A stretch of DNA of 64,000 nucleotides from Sphingobium sp. (GTDB lineage: Bacteria; Pseudomonadota; Alphaproteobacteria; Sphingomonadales; Sphingomonadaceae): assembly GCA_017744605.1 (NCBI GenBank), contig JAGIAZ010000006.1, positions 1-64,000 of the forward strand. Direction: 5' to 3'. The stretch's first letter is position 1; every line of letters begins with the position of its first letter. The notes below the pieces were generated by a model. That model was not told the origin of the DNA. It saw only the letters and a program-made list of their open reading frames with translations, and searched no databases. A program made the translations under genes and the position numbers. Positions 52,450-61,259 of this stretch are shown piece by piece.

Positions 52450-52985
52450 ATCGCCTTATAGAAGCGGATCTTCACCGCCGGTTCGCCGTTCGGGCCTTTG
52501 GCGCCTTCGAGTGTCCCGATGAACGCTGTTTGCCCCAGCCATTCATATTTGCCTAAAGGCGCTTCGAAGCGTGGCGACGTGCGCACCGGCTTCGGGGCCT
52601 CTCCCGCCTTGGGCCTGCAAAGCGCGCCGGTGTTCACGACATTGATGATCACGCCATCATCGGTCTTGAGCATATAGTCGGCCTTGACGTCGGTGCATCC
52701 GTCGGCGCGCGCAAGCTGCCAGTCCCAGCCGCCGGGAACGATCGTTCCCTTGATGCCCGGCCCTTCGAACGTGCCGCCCGTGATCGGGATCATGTTGCGG
52801 CTGCCATAGGGCGTCTTGCCGGGCACGAGCGCGGGCGACAGCATCACCAACTCCTCGAACGCGAACTCGAGGCGCGGCGTAGAGGATGCGGGCGGCTGAG
52901 CGGCGGCCGGGCTCCAAATGGTAAAACTGCCGAGAATGGCGAGCGCCAGTCGCCCTGCCTGGCGTGAGACCCATCCATGTTTCAT
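52446..52985 (-). CDS. Exported DUF3237 family protein
   Basis: A 179-residue protein: signal peptide (GRLALAILGSFTIWSPAAAQ), then a DUF3237 domain (LEFAFEELVML, PYGSRNMIPITGGTFEGPGIKGTIVPGGWDW, ADYMLKTDDGVIINVVNTG). The family has a beta-barrel fold and no assigned reaction. The ATG at 52985 is preceded by GAGGGGGACAG; the ORF track starts 12 codons earlier. It lies 32 bases downstream of pobA on the same strand. A second, cytoplasmic DUF3237 protein occurs at 57338. Confidence 0.82.
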   Translation of the reverse strand: MKHGWVSRQAGRLALAILGSFTIWSPAAAQPPASSTPRLEFAFEELVMLSPALVPGKTPYGSRNMIPITGGTFEGPGIKGTIVPGGWDWQLARADGCTDVKADYMLKTDDGVIINVVNTGALCRPKAGEAPKPVRTSPRFEAPLGKYEWLGQTAFIGTLEGAKGPNGEPAVKIRFYKAM

Positions 52986-53017
52986 TTCTGTCCCCCTCCG
53001 ATTGGAATGTCCGGCCA

Positions 53018-54202
53018 TCACAATGGCAGCCCGACATAATTTTCGGCGATGGCGCGGCGCGCCGTTTCCGACTGTGCGATATAGTCGAGCTCCGCGAGCT
53101 GCATGCGGCGCTCGAAGGCCCCGTCCGATGGAAACCGGTGCATGAGCTTCGTCAGCGACCAGCTGAAGCGCTCGCTCTTCCAGACCCGCGCGAGGGCCCT
53201 GGATGAATAGCCGGCGATCCCGTCATGGTCCGCGGCCTTGAAGTAGCCGATGAGCGCGCTCGAAAGATAATGGACGTCGCTTGCGGCGAGGTTGAGCCCT
53301 TTGGCGCCCGTCGGCGGGACGATATGGGCGCTGTCGCCGGCCAGGAACAGGCTGCCGTGGCGCATCGGCTCAAAGACGAAACTGCGCAAGGGAGCGATGG
53401 ATTTCTCGATCGAGGGACCGCGCGTCATGTGCGCGGCTGCCTCCGGGCCGAGACGTGTCGCCAGTTCGTCCCAAATGCGTTCGTCCGGCCAGTCCTCGAC
53501 CTTCTCGGTCACCGGCACATCGACATAATAGCGGCTCCGCGTCTCGCTGCGCATTGAGGCGAGCGCAAAGCCCCGCTCGTGATTGGCGTAGATCAGCTCA
53601 TGATTGCAGGGCGGCACGTCTGCCAGGATGCCCAGCCAGCCAAAGGGATAGACCAGTTCGAATGCCGAGCCGACAGCTGCTGGAACAGCTTTTCGGGAGG
53701 GCCCGTGAAATCCGTCGCAACCGCAGATGAACCGCGCATCGATCCGATGTGACGCGCCATCCTTGGCATAGGTGATGGAAGGGCTGTCGCTGTCCACATC
53801 GTGGAGCGTCACGTCGCTGGCGTCGTAAACGACCTGGAGACCGCGCTCCTCGCAAGCCGCCATGAGATCGCGGGTCAACTCGGTCTGGCCATAGACCATG
53901 ACCCGCTTGCCGGTAAGCGCGTGAATGTCGATGCGGATGAGACGATCGCCATCAGCCAGATTGAAGCCGTCATGAGGAAGGCCCTCGGCCTTCATCCGCG
54001 CATCGAGACCGATACGCTCCATGAGTTGGACCGTAATCTGTTCAAGGACGCCTGCACGAATTCGTCCGAGCACATAGTCGGCCGAAGCCCGCTCGACGAT
54101 GACGCAATCAATGCCCTCGGCCCGAAGGAGATGACCGAGAAGCAGACCTGCCGGCCCGGCACCCACAATTGCAACCTGCGTCTTCAATTTTGCCTCATTC
54201 AC
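53018..54202 (-). CDS. pobA: 4-hydroxybenzoate 3-monooxygenase
   Basis: A 394-residue FAD enzyme that converts 4-hydroxybenzoate to protocatechuate with NADPH and O2. It shows GAGPAGLLLGHLL (FAD), DYVLGRIRAGVLEQ, HELIYANHERGFALASMRSETRSRYY (containing the substrate Tyr, Ser and Arg of PobA), GDSAHIVPPTGAKGLNLAASD and the C-terminal IAENYVGLP with the second active-site Tyr. These match the well-studied Pseudomonas enzyme region by region. The start is a GTG with no strong ribosome binding site. A long inverted repeat at 54314 lies upstream. Protocatechuate ring-fission genes are not in the window. Confidence 0.95.
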   Translation of the reverse strand: MNEAKLKTQVAIVGAGPAGLLLGHLLRAEGIDCVIVERASADYVLGRIRAGVLEQITVQLMERIGLDARMKAEGLPHDGFNLADGDRLIRIDIHALTGKRVMVYGQTELTRDLMAACEERGLQVVYDASDVTLHDVDSDSPSITYAKDGASHRIDARFICGCDGFHGPSRKAVPAAVGSAFELVYPFGWLGILADVPPCNHELIYANHERGFALASMRSETRSRYYVDVPVTEKVEDWPDERIWDELATRLGPEAAAHMTRGPSIEKSIAPLRSFVFEPMRHGSLFLAGDSAHIVPPTGAKGLNLAASDVHYLSSALIGYFKAADHDGIAGYSSRALARVWKSERFSWSLTKLMHRFPSDGAFERRMQLAELDYIAQSETARRAIAENYVGLPL

Positions 54203-54313
54203 CAGGAGTCGCTCGAAGCGGGTTCAATGCTTGCGCGGATGTTCGTTTGCGGCACGACATTGTCCTTATCCCCTTGCGTGATCATGAGCCGGTGCAGGCT
54301 TGGCCGGCCCGTC

Positions 54314-54338
54314 ATATAGTTATATGAGCTAACTATAT
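54314..54338. promoter_or_regulatory. Palindromic operator between pobA and the hydrolase gene
   Basis: ATATAGTTA-TATGAGC-TAACTATAT is a perfect 9-bp inverted repeat in an AT-rich island between divergent genes. Arm length and spacing suit a MarR-type dimer; a MarR gene follows the hydrolase. Confidence 0.7.
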
Positions 54339-54405
54339 AGAGGAGCCGCTCTGCCTGCAATCGGAAGGCGAGCGATCGGAACTCTGGTCGAGGAGGGAGA
54401 GAGAA

Positions 54406-55353
54406 ATGGCAAAGAAGGTTGGTCTGGCAATGCTGCTCGCGGCGAGCACGCCCCTATTGGCTCAACCGCAAATGACGTCCGCGCCGATGAATGACGGCAA
54501 CGGCGCCTACCCCGCCATGTTCGAGGAAGACTCATCCCTTCCGGCGCATGTGGTTTATCGCCCGCGCAATCTCTCGTCTCTGAAAGGCCGGAAGCTTCCC
54601 GTCTATATCTGGGGCAATGGGGGTTGCAGCGCCGATGGCACTAGTTCGCGCAACCACCTCGTCGAGATCGCGTCGCATGGCTATCTGGTCGTGGCGGCCG
54701 GCACCATCCCGAAAGGGCCGCCGCACGCTGCGCCGGCCGCCCCCCCGCCGCCCGCTGCGGATACGCCGTCCCGACCAGCCGGTCCTTTGCCGGCTGCGAC
54801 TCCGACCGCGTCCCTCCGCGAAGCGCTCGACTGGGTCGTCCGCGAAAACGCCCGAAGGGGCAGCCAGTATCAAGGTCGCATCGCCACGGACCGGATCGCC
54901 GTGTCGGGATGGAGCTGTGGCGGGCTGCAGGCTCTCAATGTTGCTTCCGATCCGCGCGTCAAAACAGCCGTGATCATGAACAGCGGCTTCTTCAACGGAG
55001 GCGGGAGCCAGATCAGCGGTATCGAGAGTGACAAGGCTTCGCTCGCCAGGCTCCACACTCCGATCCTCTACATTCTGGGTGGCCCCACGGACATTGCCTA
55101 TGAAAACGGGATGGACGATTTCAAGCGGATCAGCGCCGTTCCGACGGCCGTCGTCAATATCCCGGTGGGCCATGGCGGGACTTATTTCGAGGCAAATGGC
55201 GGATTGGCCGCGCAGATCGCGATCTCCTGGCTCGATTGGCAGTTGAAAGGCGACCGGGCGGCAGCGTCCAGGTTTATCGGGCCGAACTGCGCCTACTGCT
55301 CCGATTCCCGGTTCACCATGGAACGCAAGAATCTGAAAGTGGCTTCAAAGTGA
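54406..55353 (+). CDS. Exported dienelactone-hydrolase-like protein, paralogue 2
   Basis: A 315-residue protein closely related to the one at 35146-36090: signal peptide (GLAMLLAASTPLLAQ), IWGNGGCSADGTSS, nucleophile SGWSCGGLQALNVA, His in PVGHGGTYFEANGG and the C-terminal Cys pair CAYCSDSRF. It differs by a Pro/Ala-rich insert (PAAPPPPAADTP) in mid-protein. ATG follows GAGGGAGAG. It is divergent from pobA with a strong palindrome between and is followed by a MarR gene, so it probably releases a phenolic acid for PobA; this is inferred from context. Confidence 0.85.
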   Translation: MAKKVGLAMLLAASTPLLAQPQMTSAPMNDGNGAYPAMFEEDSSLPAHVVYRPRNLSSLKGRKLPVYIWGNGGCSADGTSSRNHLVEIASHGYLVVAAGTIPKGPPHAAPAAPPPPAADTPSRPAGPLPAATPTASLREALDWVVRENARRGSQYQGRIATDRIAVSGWSCGGLQALNVASDPRVKTAVIMNSGFFNGGGSQISGIESDKASLARLHTPILYILGGPTDIAYENGMDDFKRISAVPTAVVNIPVGHGGTYFEANGGLAAQIAISWLDWQLKGDRAAASRFIGPNCAYCSDSRFTMERKNLKVASK

Positions 55354-55375
55354 TCGGAGATGGTCGCGATCCATT

Positions 55376-55894
55376 TTGCGTCTTGGCGGGATACGGCATT
55401 TTGCCCCGCAACTGTCCGGAGGTTTCATCATCGCAAGCCGATCCGATACCGACGCGCCGGTAAAATTGGGTCCTCTCGGCGGACTGGTGGGATATCATCT
55501 GCGCAGGGCTTCAGCGGCGACTGGAAGCGACTATTTCCGGTCCGTCGAGCCCGCAGCCATGCGGCAGGTCCTGTTCGGCGTGCTCTCGGTGGTTTCCGCC
55601 AATCCGGGCATCAACCAGGCGAATGTCGGTCGTGTTCTGGGCATTGCGCGCCCGAACATGGTGGCGCTGGTCACCGAGCTTACCGGCCATGGTTGGGTGG
55701 AACGACACGCCGACAATGTCGATCGCCGGGCATTTGCCCTCAATTTGACGGCAGCCGGCGAACAGGCTCTAACCCGCGCGCTCGATCTCATAAAAGAGCA
55801 TGAAGAGCATATGCTTCGGGGCCTCAACGCCTCGGATCGCCGAACGCTCATCAAGCTTCTCGCCAGGATCGAAACCAGGGCCGACGGAACCTGA
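55376..55894 (+). CDS. MarR family transcriptional regulator, start uncertain
   Basis: A winged-helix regulator of up to 172 residues: INQANVGRVLGIARPNMVALVTELTGHGWVERHADNVDRRAFAL is the MarR recognition and wing region. No ATG or GTG stands at the expected place. The frame can start at TTG 55376 or TTG 55466, but the only good ribosome binding site (GGAGG at 55418) precedes two in-frame ATC codons. It likely binds the palindrome at 54314 and controls pobA, the hydrolase and the downstream flavin monooxygenase. Confidence 0.85.
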   Translation: MRLGGIRHFAPQLSGGFIIASRSDTDAPVKLGPLGGLVGYHLRRASAATGSDYFRSVEPAAMRQVLFGVLSVVSANPGINQANVGRVLGIARPNMVALVTELTGHGWVERHADNVDRRAFALNLTAAGEQALTRALDLIKEHEEHMLRGLNASDRRTLIKLLARIETRADGT

Positions 55895-56048
55895 CCACCG
55901 CATGCCGACGCATTCATCCTGCCGATGTCGAGGCGAGCGGACGCGCGCCGAGCTGACTCCCGGATTGCCTCTGACGATGAGCCTCGATAGACCCTCGCAG
56001 GCAGGGCTCCGACCTGCAGATGAATTGAAATTGGGGGTCGCAGTCGGA

Positions 56049-57341
56049 ATGTCCGAAGCTCATGTGCTTATTGCCGGCGGCGGCATCGGCGGGCTGGCGC
56101 TTGCCCTCACGCTTCACGAGATCGGCGTCGGCTGCACGGTCTTCGAAAGCGTGCGCGAGCTCAAGCCGCTCGGGGTAGGCATCAATCTTCAGCCGAACGC
56201 CGTGCGCGAACTCGAAGATCTCGGCATCGGCGAACAGGCGCTCGACCAGGTCGGCATTCCTGCGCGCGAATGGGCGCTCGTCGGGCTCAATGGCCGCGAA
56301 ATATATTCAGAGCCGCGCGGCAAGCTCGCGGGCTACCACTGGCATCAATATGCGGTGCATCGCGGCAAATTCCACCTGATGCTCTACCGCAAGGTCGTCG
56401 AGCGGCTCGGCGCCGACGCGGTCAAGCTGGGCCATCGTGTGACCGGTTATCGCATTGCGAATGACGGGTCGGTCATCGCCACTGCCGAGACAGCTGAGCG
56501 CGGCGTGCAAGAATTCCAGGGATCGCTCCTGTTCGGCGCGGACGGGATTCATTCGGCAGTGCGGGCGCAAATGCATCCCGATCAGCCGCCGATCCGCTGG
56601 GGCGGGACGATCATGTGGCGCGGCACGGCGCGCGGCGTGCCGATTCGAACGGGCTCCTCGTTCATCGGTCTGGGGACGAGCAAGCATCGCGTCGTTCTCT
56701 ATCCGATCTCCCATCCCGATGAGCATGGTTTGGCAGACATAAACTGGATCGCGGAGCAGACCTATGACACCGATCATGACTGGTCGAAATCCGGCTGGTT
56801 CCGGTCGGTCCAGCTCTCCGAATTCGCGCATCAGTTCGATGGCTTCGTTTATGATTGGCTCGATCTTCCGGCGCTGCTGGCCAAATCCGAAGTGGCCTAT
56901 GAAAACCCGATGATCGACCGCGATCCGCTGTCAACCTGGGTCGATGGCCCTGTCGCGTTGATCGGAGATGCTGCCCATCCGATGTATCCCACGGGTTCGA
57001 ACGGCGCATCCCAGGCCATTATCGACGCGCGCGTCATTGGCCGGCTGATGCTCGATCACGGCGTTTCCGCCGCGGCCCTGCGCGCCTTCGACGAGCAAAT
57101 GTGCGAACCGATCGGCGCCGTTGCGATGCGCAATCGCGGCGCCGGCCCGTTCGGTCTGCTCAATATGGTCGAAGAGCGCAGTGGCGGTCAGTTCGACAAT
57201 ATCGACGATGTCGTTCCGGCAGCCGAGCGGTCTGCTTTCATGCTCGCCTATCAGCAGGCCGCGGGCTTCGCGAAGGATCGTCTGCACAGTGCGGAGCGGA
57301 CGATCCCGAAGGGCGCCGTGGTGAGCGACATGGCGGCATGA
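56049..57341 (+). CDS. Flavin-dependent monooxygenase, PhzS-like
   Basis: A 430-residue group A flavoprotein hydroxylase. The FAD fold is LIAGGGIGGLALALTLHE, the DG motif LLFGADGIHSAVRAQM and the GD motif PVALIGDAAHPMYPTGSNGASQAIID; the last matches the PhzS/salicylate-hydroxylase branch. It would insert oxygen into an aromatic ring with NAD(P)H. The ATG at 56049 is just ahead of the FAD fold; the ORF track begins 83 codons earlier within the MarR gene. It overlaps the DUF3237 gene by ATGA. Confidence 0.9.
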   Translation: MSEAHVLIAGGGIGGLALALTLHEIGVGCTVFESVRELKPLGVGINLQPNAVRELEDLGIGEQALDQVGIPAREWALVGLNGREIYSEPRGKLAGYHWHQYAVHRGKFHLMLYRKVVERLGADAVKLGHRVTGYRIANDGSVIATAETAERGVQEFQGSLLFGADGIHSAVRAQMHPDQPPIRWGGTIMWRGTARGVPIRTGSSFIGLGTSKHRVVLYPISHPDEHGLADINWIAEQTYDTDHDWSKSGWFRSVQLSEFAHQFDGFVYDWLDLPALLAKSEVAYENPMIDRDPLSTWVDGPVALIGDAAHPMYPTGSNGASQAIIDARVIGRLMLDHGVSAAALRAFDEQMCEPIGAVAMRNRGAGPFGLLNMVEERSGGQFDNIDDVVPAAERSAFMLAYQQAAGFAKDRLHSAERTIPKGAVVSDMAA

Positions 57342-57793
57342 CGCCACATTTGGAACCTGTCTGCGACCTTGTCGTCGAGCTGGCGAGGCCGCATGAAATG
57401 GGCTCTGCGCCGGCAGGGGTGCGACGCATCATCCCGATCATCGGTGGAAGGGCGAGCGGGCCGCTCATTGAGGGAAAGATTTTGGGCGTCGGTGCCGACT
57501 GGCAGACCGTCTTCGAAAGCGGCGTGGCCGATCTGGATGCCCGCTATGCCATCGAGACGCCGGAGGGCGCCGTGATTGAGGTGATCAGTCAAGGCATCCG
57601 CCACGCGTCGGCTGAGGTCGCGGCGCGCATCGCCGCCGGAGAGACTGTCGCGCCCGCCGAATATTATATGCGCACGGCGATCCGGCTCGAGAGCGGCCAT
57701 CCCTCTTATTCGTGGGTGAACCGCGCCATCTTCCTCGCCGCAGGCGGAAAGATCGGTTCAACAGTTCAGCTATCCGTCTTCCGCGTGGACTGA
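57338..57793 (+). CDS. DUF3237 family protein, cytoplasmic
   Basis: A 151-residue DUF3237 protein without signal peptide (LEPVCDLVVEL, IPIIGGRASGPLIEGKILGVGADW, DARYAIETPEGAVIEVISQG). It is translationally coupled to the flavin monooxygenase and overlaps the convergent CoA-transferase gene by 24 bases. The genetic coupling suggests it handles the product of the hydroxylase, but no reaction is established for the family. Confidence 0.88.
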   Translation: MTPHLEPVCDLVVELARPHEMGSAPAGVRRIIPIIGGRASGPLIEGKILGVGADWQTVFESGVADLDARYAIETPEGAVIEVISQGIRHASAEVAARIAAGETVAPAEYYMRTAIRLESGHPSYSWVNRAIFLAAGGKIGSTVQLSVFRVD

Positions 57794-58948
57794 ACGCCCG
57801 AGCCAACCCAGAATTTCCGCGTGGTGTTCGTCGAGATGTGGCGGCGCTTCGGCAACAGGGGGCACGCCGCCGGGTGTCATCCGGAAGCCGACATTGGGGA
57901 TGGCCACTGTCGACTGGCCTTCAGGCAGCCCGGAAATGTTCAGCGAGACCAAAGCGCCTTCGCCGGCCATCGCAGCTGCCTCGTCGACGCGGCGCACCAT
58001 GCCGCAAGGGATGCCGGCTTCGCTGAGCAGCCGCTCCCATTCCATTGCCCCTTTGGCGGAGAAGACATCGGCGAGCTCGCTTTTCAGCGCATCGAAGTTC
58101 GCGCGGCGCGCATCGGGTGTGGAAAAGCGCTTGTCTTCGAGCCAGGCGCCGCGACCGATTATTCTTGCCAGCGCCTCGAACTGATTTTGCTGCACGACCC
58201 CCAGCGAGATTTCCCGGCCATCGCCCGCGACGAACAGCGAAGCCGTGGGAAGGCCGCTATAGCCGGTGTTGCCCATCCGCGCCATCGGCTGGCCGGTGAC
58301 CAGGAATGGGGTCAGTGCCGATGTCATGAACGCAAGGCTCGCATCGAACATCGAGACATCGATATAGGTGCCTTCACCGCTCTGCTGCCGGCGAAGCAGC
58401 GCTGCGAGAATGGCCAGGGCAGCGGTATGGCCGGTGAGCGTGTCTACGACCGGGAAACCCACCCGGACCGGCGGTTCGCCTTCTCCGCCGCTCAGCATCA
58501 TCATGCCGCTGGTGGCCTGGACGATGTTGTCGATGGCAGGCCAATCGCGCTGGGGGCTGTCCTGACCATAGCCGGAGACCGAGCAGAAGATGATGTCGTG
58601 GCGCAGGCTTCGAACTTGATCGTAGCCCAGTCCCAGCCGGGCAATCACGCCAGGCCGAAAATTCTCCACCATGACATCGCTGCGCGCGACGATCTCGCGC
58701 GCGATCGAAAGGTCTCCCTCGTCCTTGAGGTCGAGCGCGATCGATTTCTTGCCGGCATTGGCCGCGATGAACGCCGGCGCCATGCCATCGTAACGTCGGT
58801 CCGCGCCGTAGTTTCTGAACCCGTCCCCCTGTTTCGGTTCGATCTTGATGACCTCGGCGCCCAGCAGGCCCATGAGATGGGTCGCGTAGGGGCCCGCCAT
58901 GACATGGCTGAAATCGGCGACCCGGATGCCGGCGAGAGGCTGAGTCAT
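57770..58948 (-). CDS. CaiB/BaiF CoA-transferase, single domain
   Basis: A 392-residue family III CoA-transferase: IRVADFSHVMAGPYATHLMGLLGAEVIKIEP at the start, NKKSIALDLK-like GKKSIALDLKDEGD, VMVENFRPGVIARLGLGYD and GTYIDVSMFDASLAFM, which carries the aspartates expected at the active site. It moves CoA between acids. The ATG at 58948 (MTQPLAG) has family length; the ORF track start is 28 codons earlier. It is the last gene of the operon that contains the dehydratase-like subunits, and overlaps the DctP-like gene by ATGA. Confidence 0.92.
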   Translation of the reverse strand: MTQPLAGIRVADFSHVMAGPYATHLMGLLGAEVIKIEPKQGDGFRNYGADRRYDGMAPAFIAANAGKKSIALDLKDEGDLSIAREIVARSDVMVENFRPGVIARLGLGYDQVRSLRHDIIFCSVSGYGQDSPQRDWPAIDNIVQATSGMMMLSGGEGEPPVRVGFPVVDTLTGHTAALAILAALLRRQQSGEGTYIDVSMFDASLAFMTSALTPFLVTGQPMARMGNTGYSGLPTASLFVAGDGREISLGVVQQNQFEALARIIGRGAWLEDKRFSTPDARRANFDALKSELADVFSAKGAMEWERLLSEAGIPCGMVRRVDEAAAMAGEGALVSLNISGLPEGQSTVAIPNVGFRMTPGGVPPVAEAPPHLDEHHAEILGWLGRSVHAEDG

Positions 58949-59976
58949 GAGCGGCCCCCGCAGGACACCGCATCCGGGCCGGTCAGGCTCGTCCGAGCCG
59001 ATTTGAACGCCGCCATGCCATCTATGCCCCATTTTTCCAGCCCGCGCGCATTTCGGACCGCGTCCTCGAGATAAAGCGAGTCGAAACGGTTCTCGTCGGA
59101 TTTCGACATGCTGCTGATCCTGACGCCACGCTTCCTCGCTTCATCGAAGCCGGTGCCCAGTGCCGTTCGAACTTCCCGCGCCAACGCCGCTTCCCAGACC
59201 GGGGTGCTTTCATCGAGGATCGCACGCAGGTCCGGGCTCAAGCTTTTCCAGCGCTTCGCATTCATGGCGCGCGCGGGATAAGCGCCGCGCGGAATCGGCA
59301 GGTCGGTAAAATAATGGGCGACCTCGGCAAAATGGAGTGCTTTGAAGGTATCGGCGGGCGCGACCACCCCGTCGATTTCGCCCTTTGCCATCGCCGAATA
59401 GACGTCCGCCATGGGCATATTGACGGCATCGACCCCGAGTTTCCCAAGCACGGGCAGCAACTCGGTAGGCGCCCGAAGCCGCAGGCCTTTGAGATCGGCC
59501 AACGAGCGGACTGGCCTGTCACGCGTGACGATCCCGGGCAGCGAGCCGCCCTGGACGGCCAACACCTTCAAGCCATCGAGCTCGCGCGCCACTTGCGGAT
59601 TTGCCTCGGCGATGCAGCGATACAGGGCCACCTGAGATTCGACCGTGCGCGCACCGCTGTAGAAGCCGGACTGAATCCGGATGAGATGTGTGCCGCCCCT
59701 GACGTAGATCGGCGTTATAAGGCCGATGTCGGCGACGCCGTGGCGCAGTTCTTCCATCGACATGTCCGAGGAGAGGAGCGTGCCGGACCAGAATGTGCGG
59801 ATACGCAATTTGCCGCCGGAGCGTTTCTCGACAAAATCGATCCAGCTCTTGTCGGCTCGGCTAAATGGATGCTGCGGCGAATATTGCGTCGCATAGACAA
59901 GCTCGGTGACGCCGGCGGGCACGACGCGACTGCAGCCGGCCAGCAGAAGGGCAAGAAGGATCGCGCTTCCTCTCAC
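58945..59976 (-). CDS. Orphan TRAP-type substrate-binding lipoprotein (DctP family)
   Basis: A 343-residue binding protein with a lipobox (ILLALLLAGCSRV) and the DctP fold: VYATQYSPQHPFSRADKSWIDFVEKRSGGKLRI, GVADIGLITPIYV, LKGLRLRAPTELLPVLGKLGVDAVNMPMADVYSAMAKGEIDG. No TRAP membrane subunits (DctQ, DctM) are in the window, and the gene overlaps both CoA enzyme genes. Lipidated DctP proteins are less common than soluble ones. It may feed another transporter or sense the substrate of this operon. Confidence 0.88.
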   Translation of the reverse strand: MRGSAILLALLLAGCSRVVPAGVTELVYATQYSPQHPFSRADKSWIDFVEKRSGGKLRIRTFWSGTLLSSDMSMEELRHGVADIGLITPIYVRGGTHLIRIQSGFYSGARTVESQVALYRCIAEANPQVARELDGLKVLAVQGGSLPGIVTRDRPVRSLADLKGLRLRAPTELLPVLGKLGVDAVNMPMADVYSAMAKGEIDGVVAPADTFKALHFAEVAHYFTDLPIPRGAYPARAMNAKRWKSLSPDLRAILDESTPVWEAALAREVRTALGTGFDEARKRGVRISSMSKSDENRFDSLYLEDAVRNARGLEKWGIDGMAAFKSARTSLTGPDAVSCGGRS

Positions 59977-61259
59977 GCGACGGCTCGCTCTGCGAGGAAA
60001 TCGGCGACCATCCTGACCATCCTGTCATGATCCCAGTTCTTGGCGTCGACCATATCTGCGTCGATCATGAGCACCGGGAAGCCCGCTGCCTCCAAAGCCT
60101 GCGCGGTGAGCTTCGTGCCGGACTGCGAGAGACGGTTGTCAGGCGGCAGGAGAATGACCACCGCATCGATCCCGCATCGCTGCGCTTCGGACGTCATCCA
60201 GCCATTCATCCAGGGAGGCAGGTGCAGGACCTCGTTCATCGAGCAGATCCGGCTTGCCAGGGCCTCCATCGGTTTGCCCTTGAGGTCACGAATATATTGA
60301 GGGCCGGCAAATGGCATGTACATCGACCATACGAAGACCGCGCCGATCGTTTCCTCAAGGGCCTGGTAGAAGCCCGGGTCGTGCCATAAGCCGGCGCCGA
60401 TCCACATGAGGCGGATGCGTTCGTTTGAACTCGCGCCTTCCCCGTTCGCTATGCGCTCCATGACCTCGTCCCGGAACTTGCGGGCGTGTGCCACAGCCCA
60501 TTCCGAACCGCGATGCCACTGCGGGATCATGACATTGGGCATTTGTTCGGCAATCGAGACGGGGCAGGGGCGTGCGGTGCCGATCGCCGCCGCCGCCTCC
60601 CAGATGTAGCTCTCCTGTTCGTTGGTGCGCTCCATGAGCAGCCGGAACTTTTCCTCATCGAAGCTTCGACCGGTCCGCTTTTCAAGCGCCGTGATGAGAT
60701 CGCGCATCTCCTCGACCAGCAGAGCGATGCGTTCCGGGCCGTAAATCTCTTCCCAGTCCGTGCGGCTGTGCGAGAACCAGCGAGCATCCTTATGCTCCCA
60801 GGCCGGCGCCTCGATCGGAAAAAACTCCGTGTCGAGAGCCTCCGCCCACTGCCCGAAGACGTGCTGGATGCAGTCGCAGGTCAGGCGGGCGACCAACATC
60901 GTCGGACGCGGGAGTCCACCCCAGGGCGCTGTTGCGGGGTCGTTCGCGAGCGTGCAGGCAAGACCGAGCGAGCAATATTTGCAGCTGTTCGCGGGGTAGC
61001 CCTTTTCGACCATCGCGTCGAAATAGCGGCCCGAAAGCTGCTTCGCCGAGATATAGGCCGACCACCATTGGTTCGCGATGACCGGGATATCCATCGCGTG
61101 GAAAATCTCGTGCGGCGTATCGGCCTGCGCGATCACGAAGGGCTCGCCGTCGTCGATGACACGGCGTTTCAACTGCTGCCCGAACGCCTTTTGATAGGCA
61201 TTGGCTTCCGCCGTGCAGGCGAGGAGCTTGCGGCTGCGCTGACCGGTTGCGGTGGTCAT
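59973..61259 (-). CDS. 2-hydroxyacyl-CoA dehydratase/benzoyl-CoA reductase-like subunit (HgdB/BcrC superfamily)
   Basis: A 428-residue protein. The N-terminal half has the family elements IPVIANQWWSAYIS, SCKYCSLGLACTLAND and LTCDCIQHVFGQW, whose Cys correspond to cluster ligands; the C-terminal half has RICSMNEVLHLPPW, CGIDAVVILLPPDNRLS and EAAGFPVLMIDADMVDAKNW. The usual third cluster Cys of this superfamily, in a (F)C(D/E) motif after DGVI, is absent: here PPDNRLS. Family members bind a [4Fe-4S] cluster and use ATP-driven low-potential electrons for radical dehydration or ring reduction. The ATG at 61259 overlaps the two-domain CoA-transferase stop. Confidence 0.8.
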   Translation of the reverse strand: MTTATGQRSRKLLACTAEANAYQKAFGQQLKRRVIDDGEPFVIAQADTPHEIFHAMDIPVIANQWWSAYISAKQLSGRYFDAMVEKGYPANSCKYCSLGLACTLANDPATAPWGGLPRPTMLVARLTCDCIQHVFGQWAEALDTEFFPIEAPAWEHKDARWFSHSRTDWEEIYGPERIALLVEEMRDLITALEKRTGRSFDEEKFRLLMERTNEQESYIWEAAAAIGTARPCPVSIAEQMPNVMIPQWHRGSEWAVAHARKFRDEVMERIANGEGASSNERIRLMWIGAGLWHDPGFYQALEETIGAVFVWSMYMPFAGPQYIRDLKGKPMEALASRICSMNEVLHLPPWMNGWMTSEAQRCGIDAVVILLPPDNRLSQSGTKLTAQALEAAGFPVLMIDADMVDAKNWDHDRMVRMVADFLAERAVA

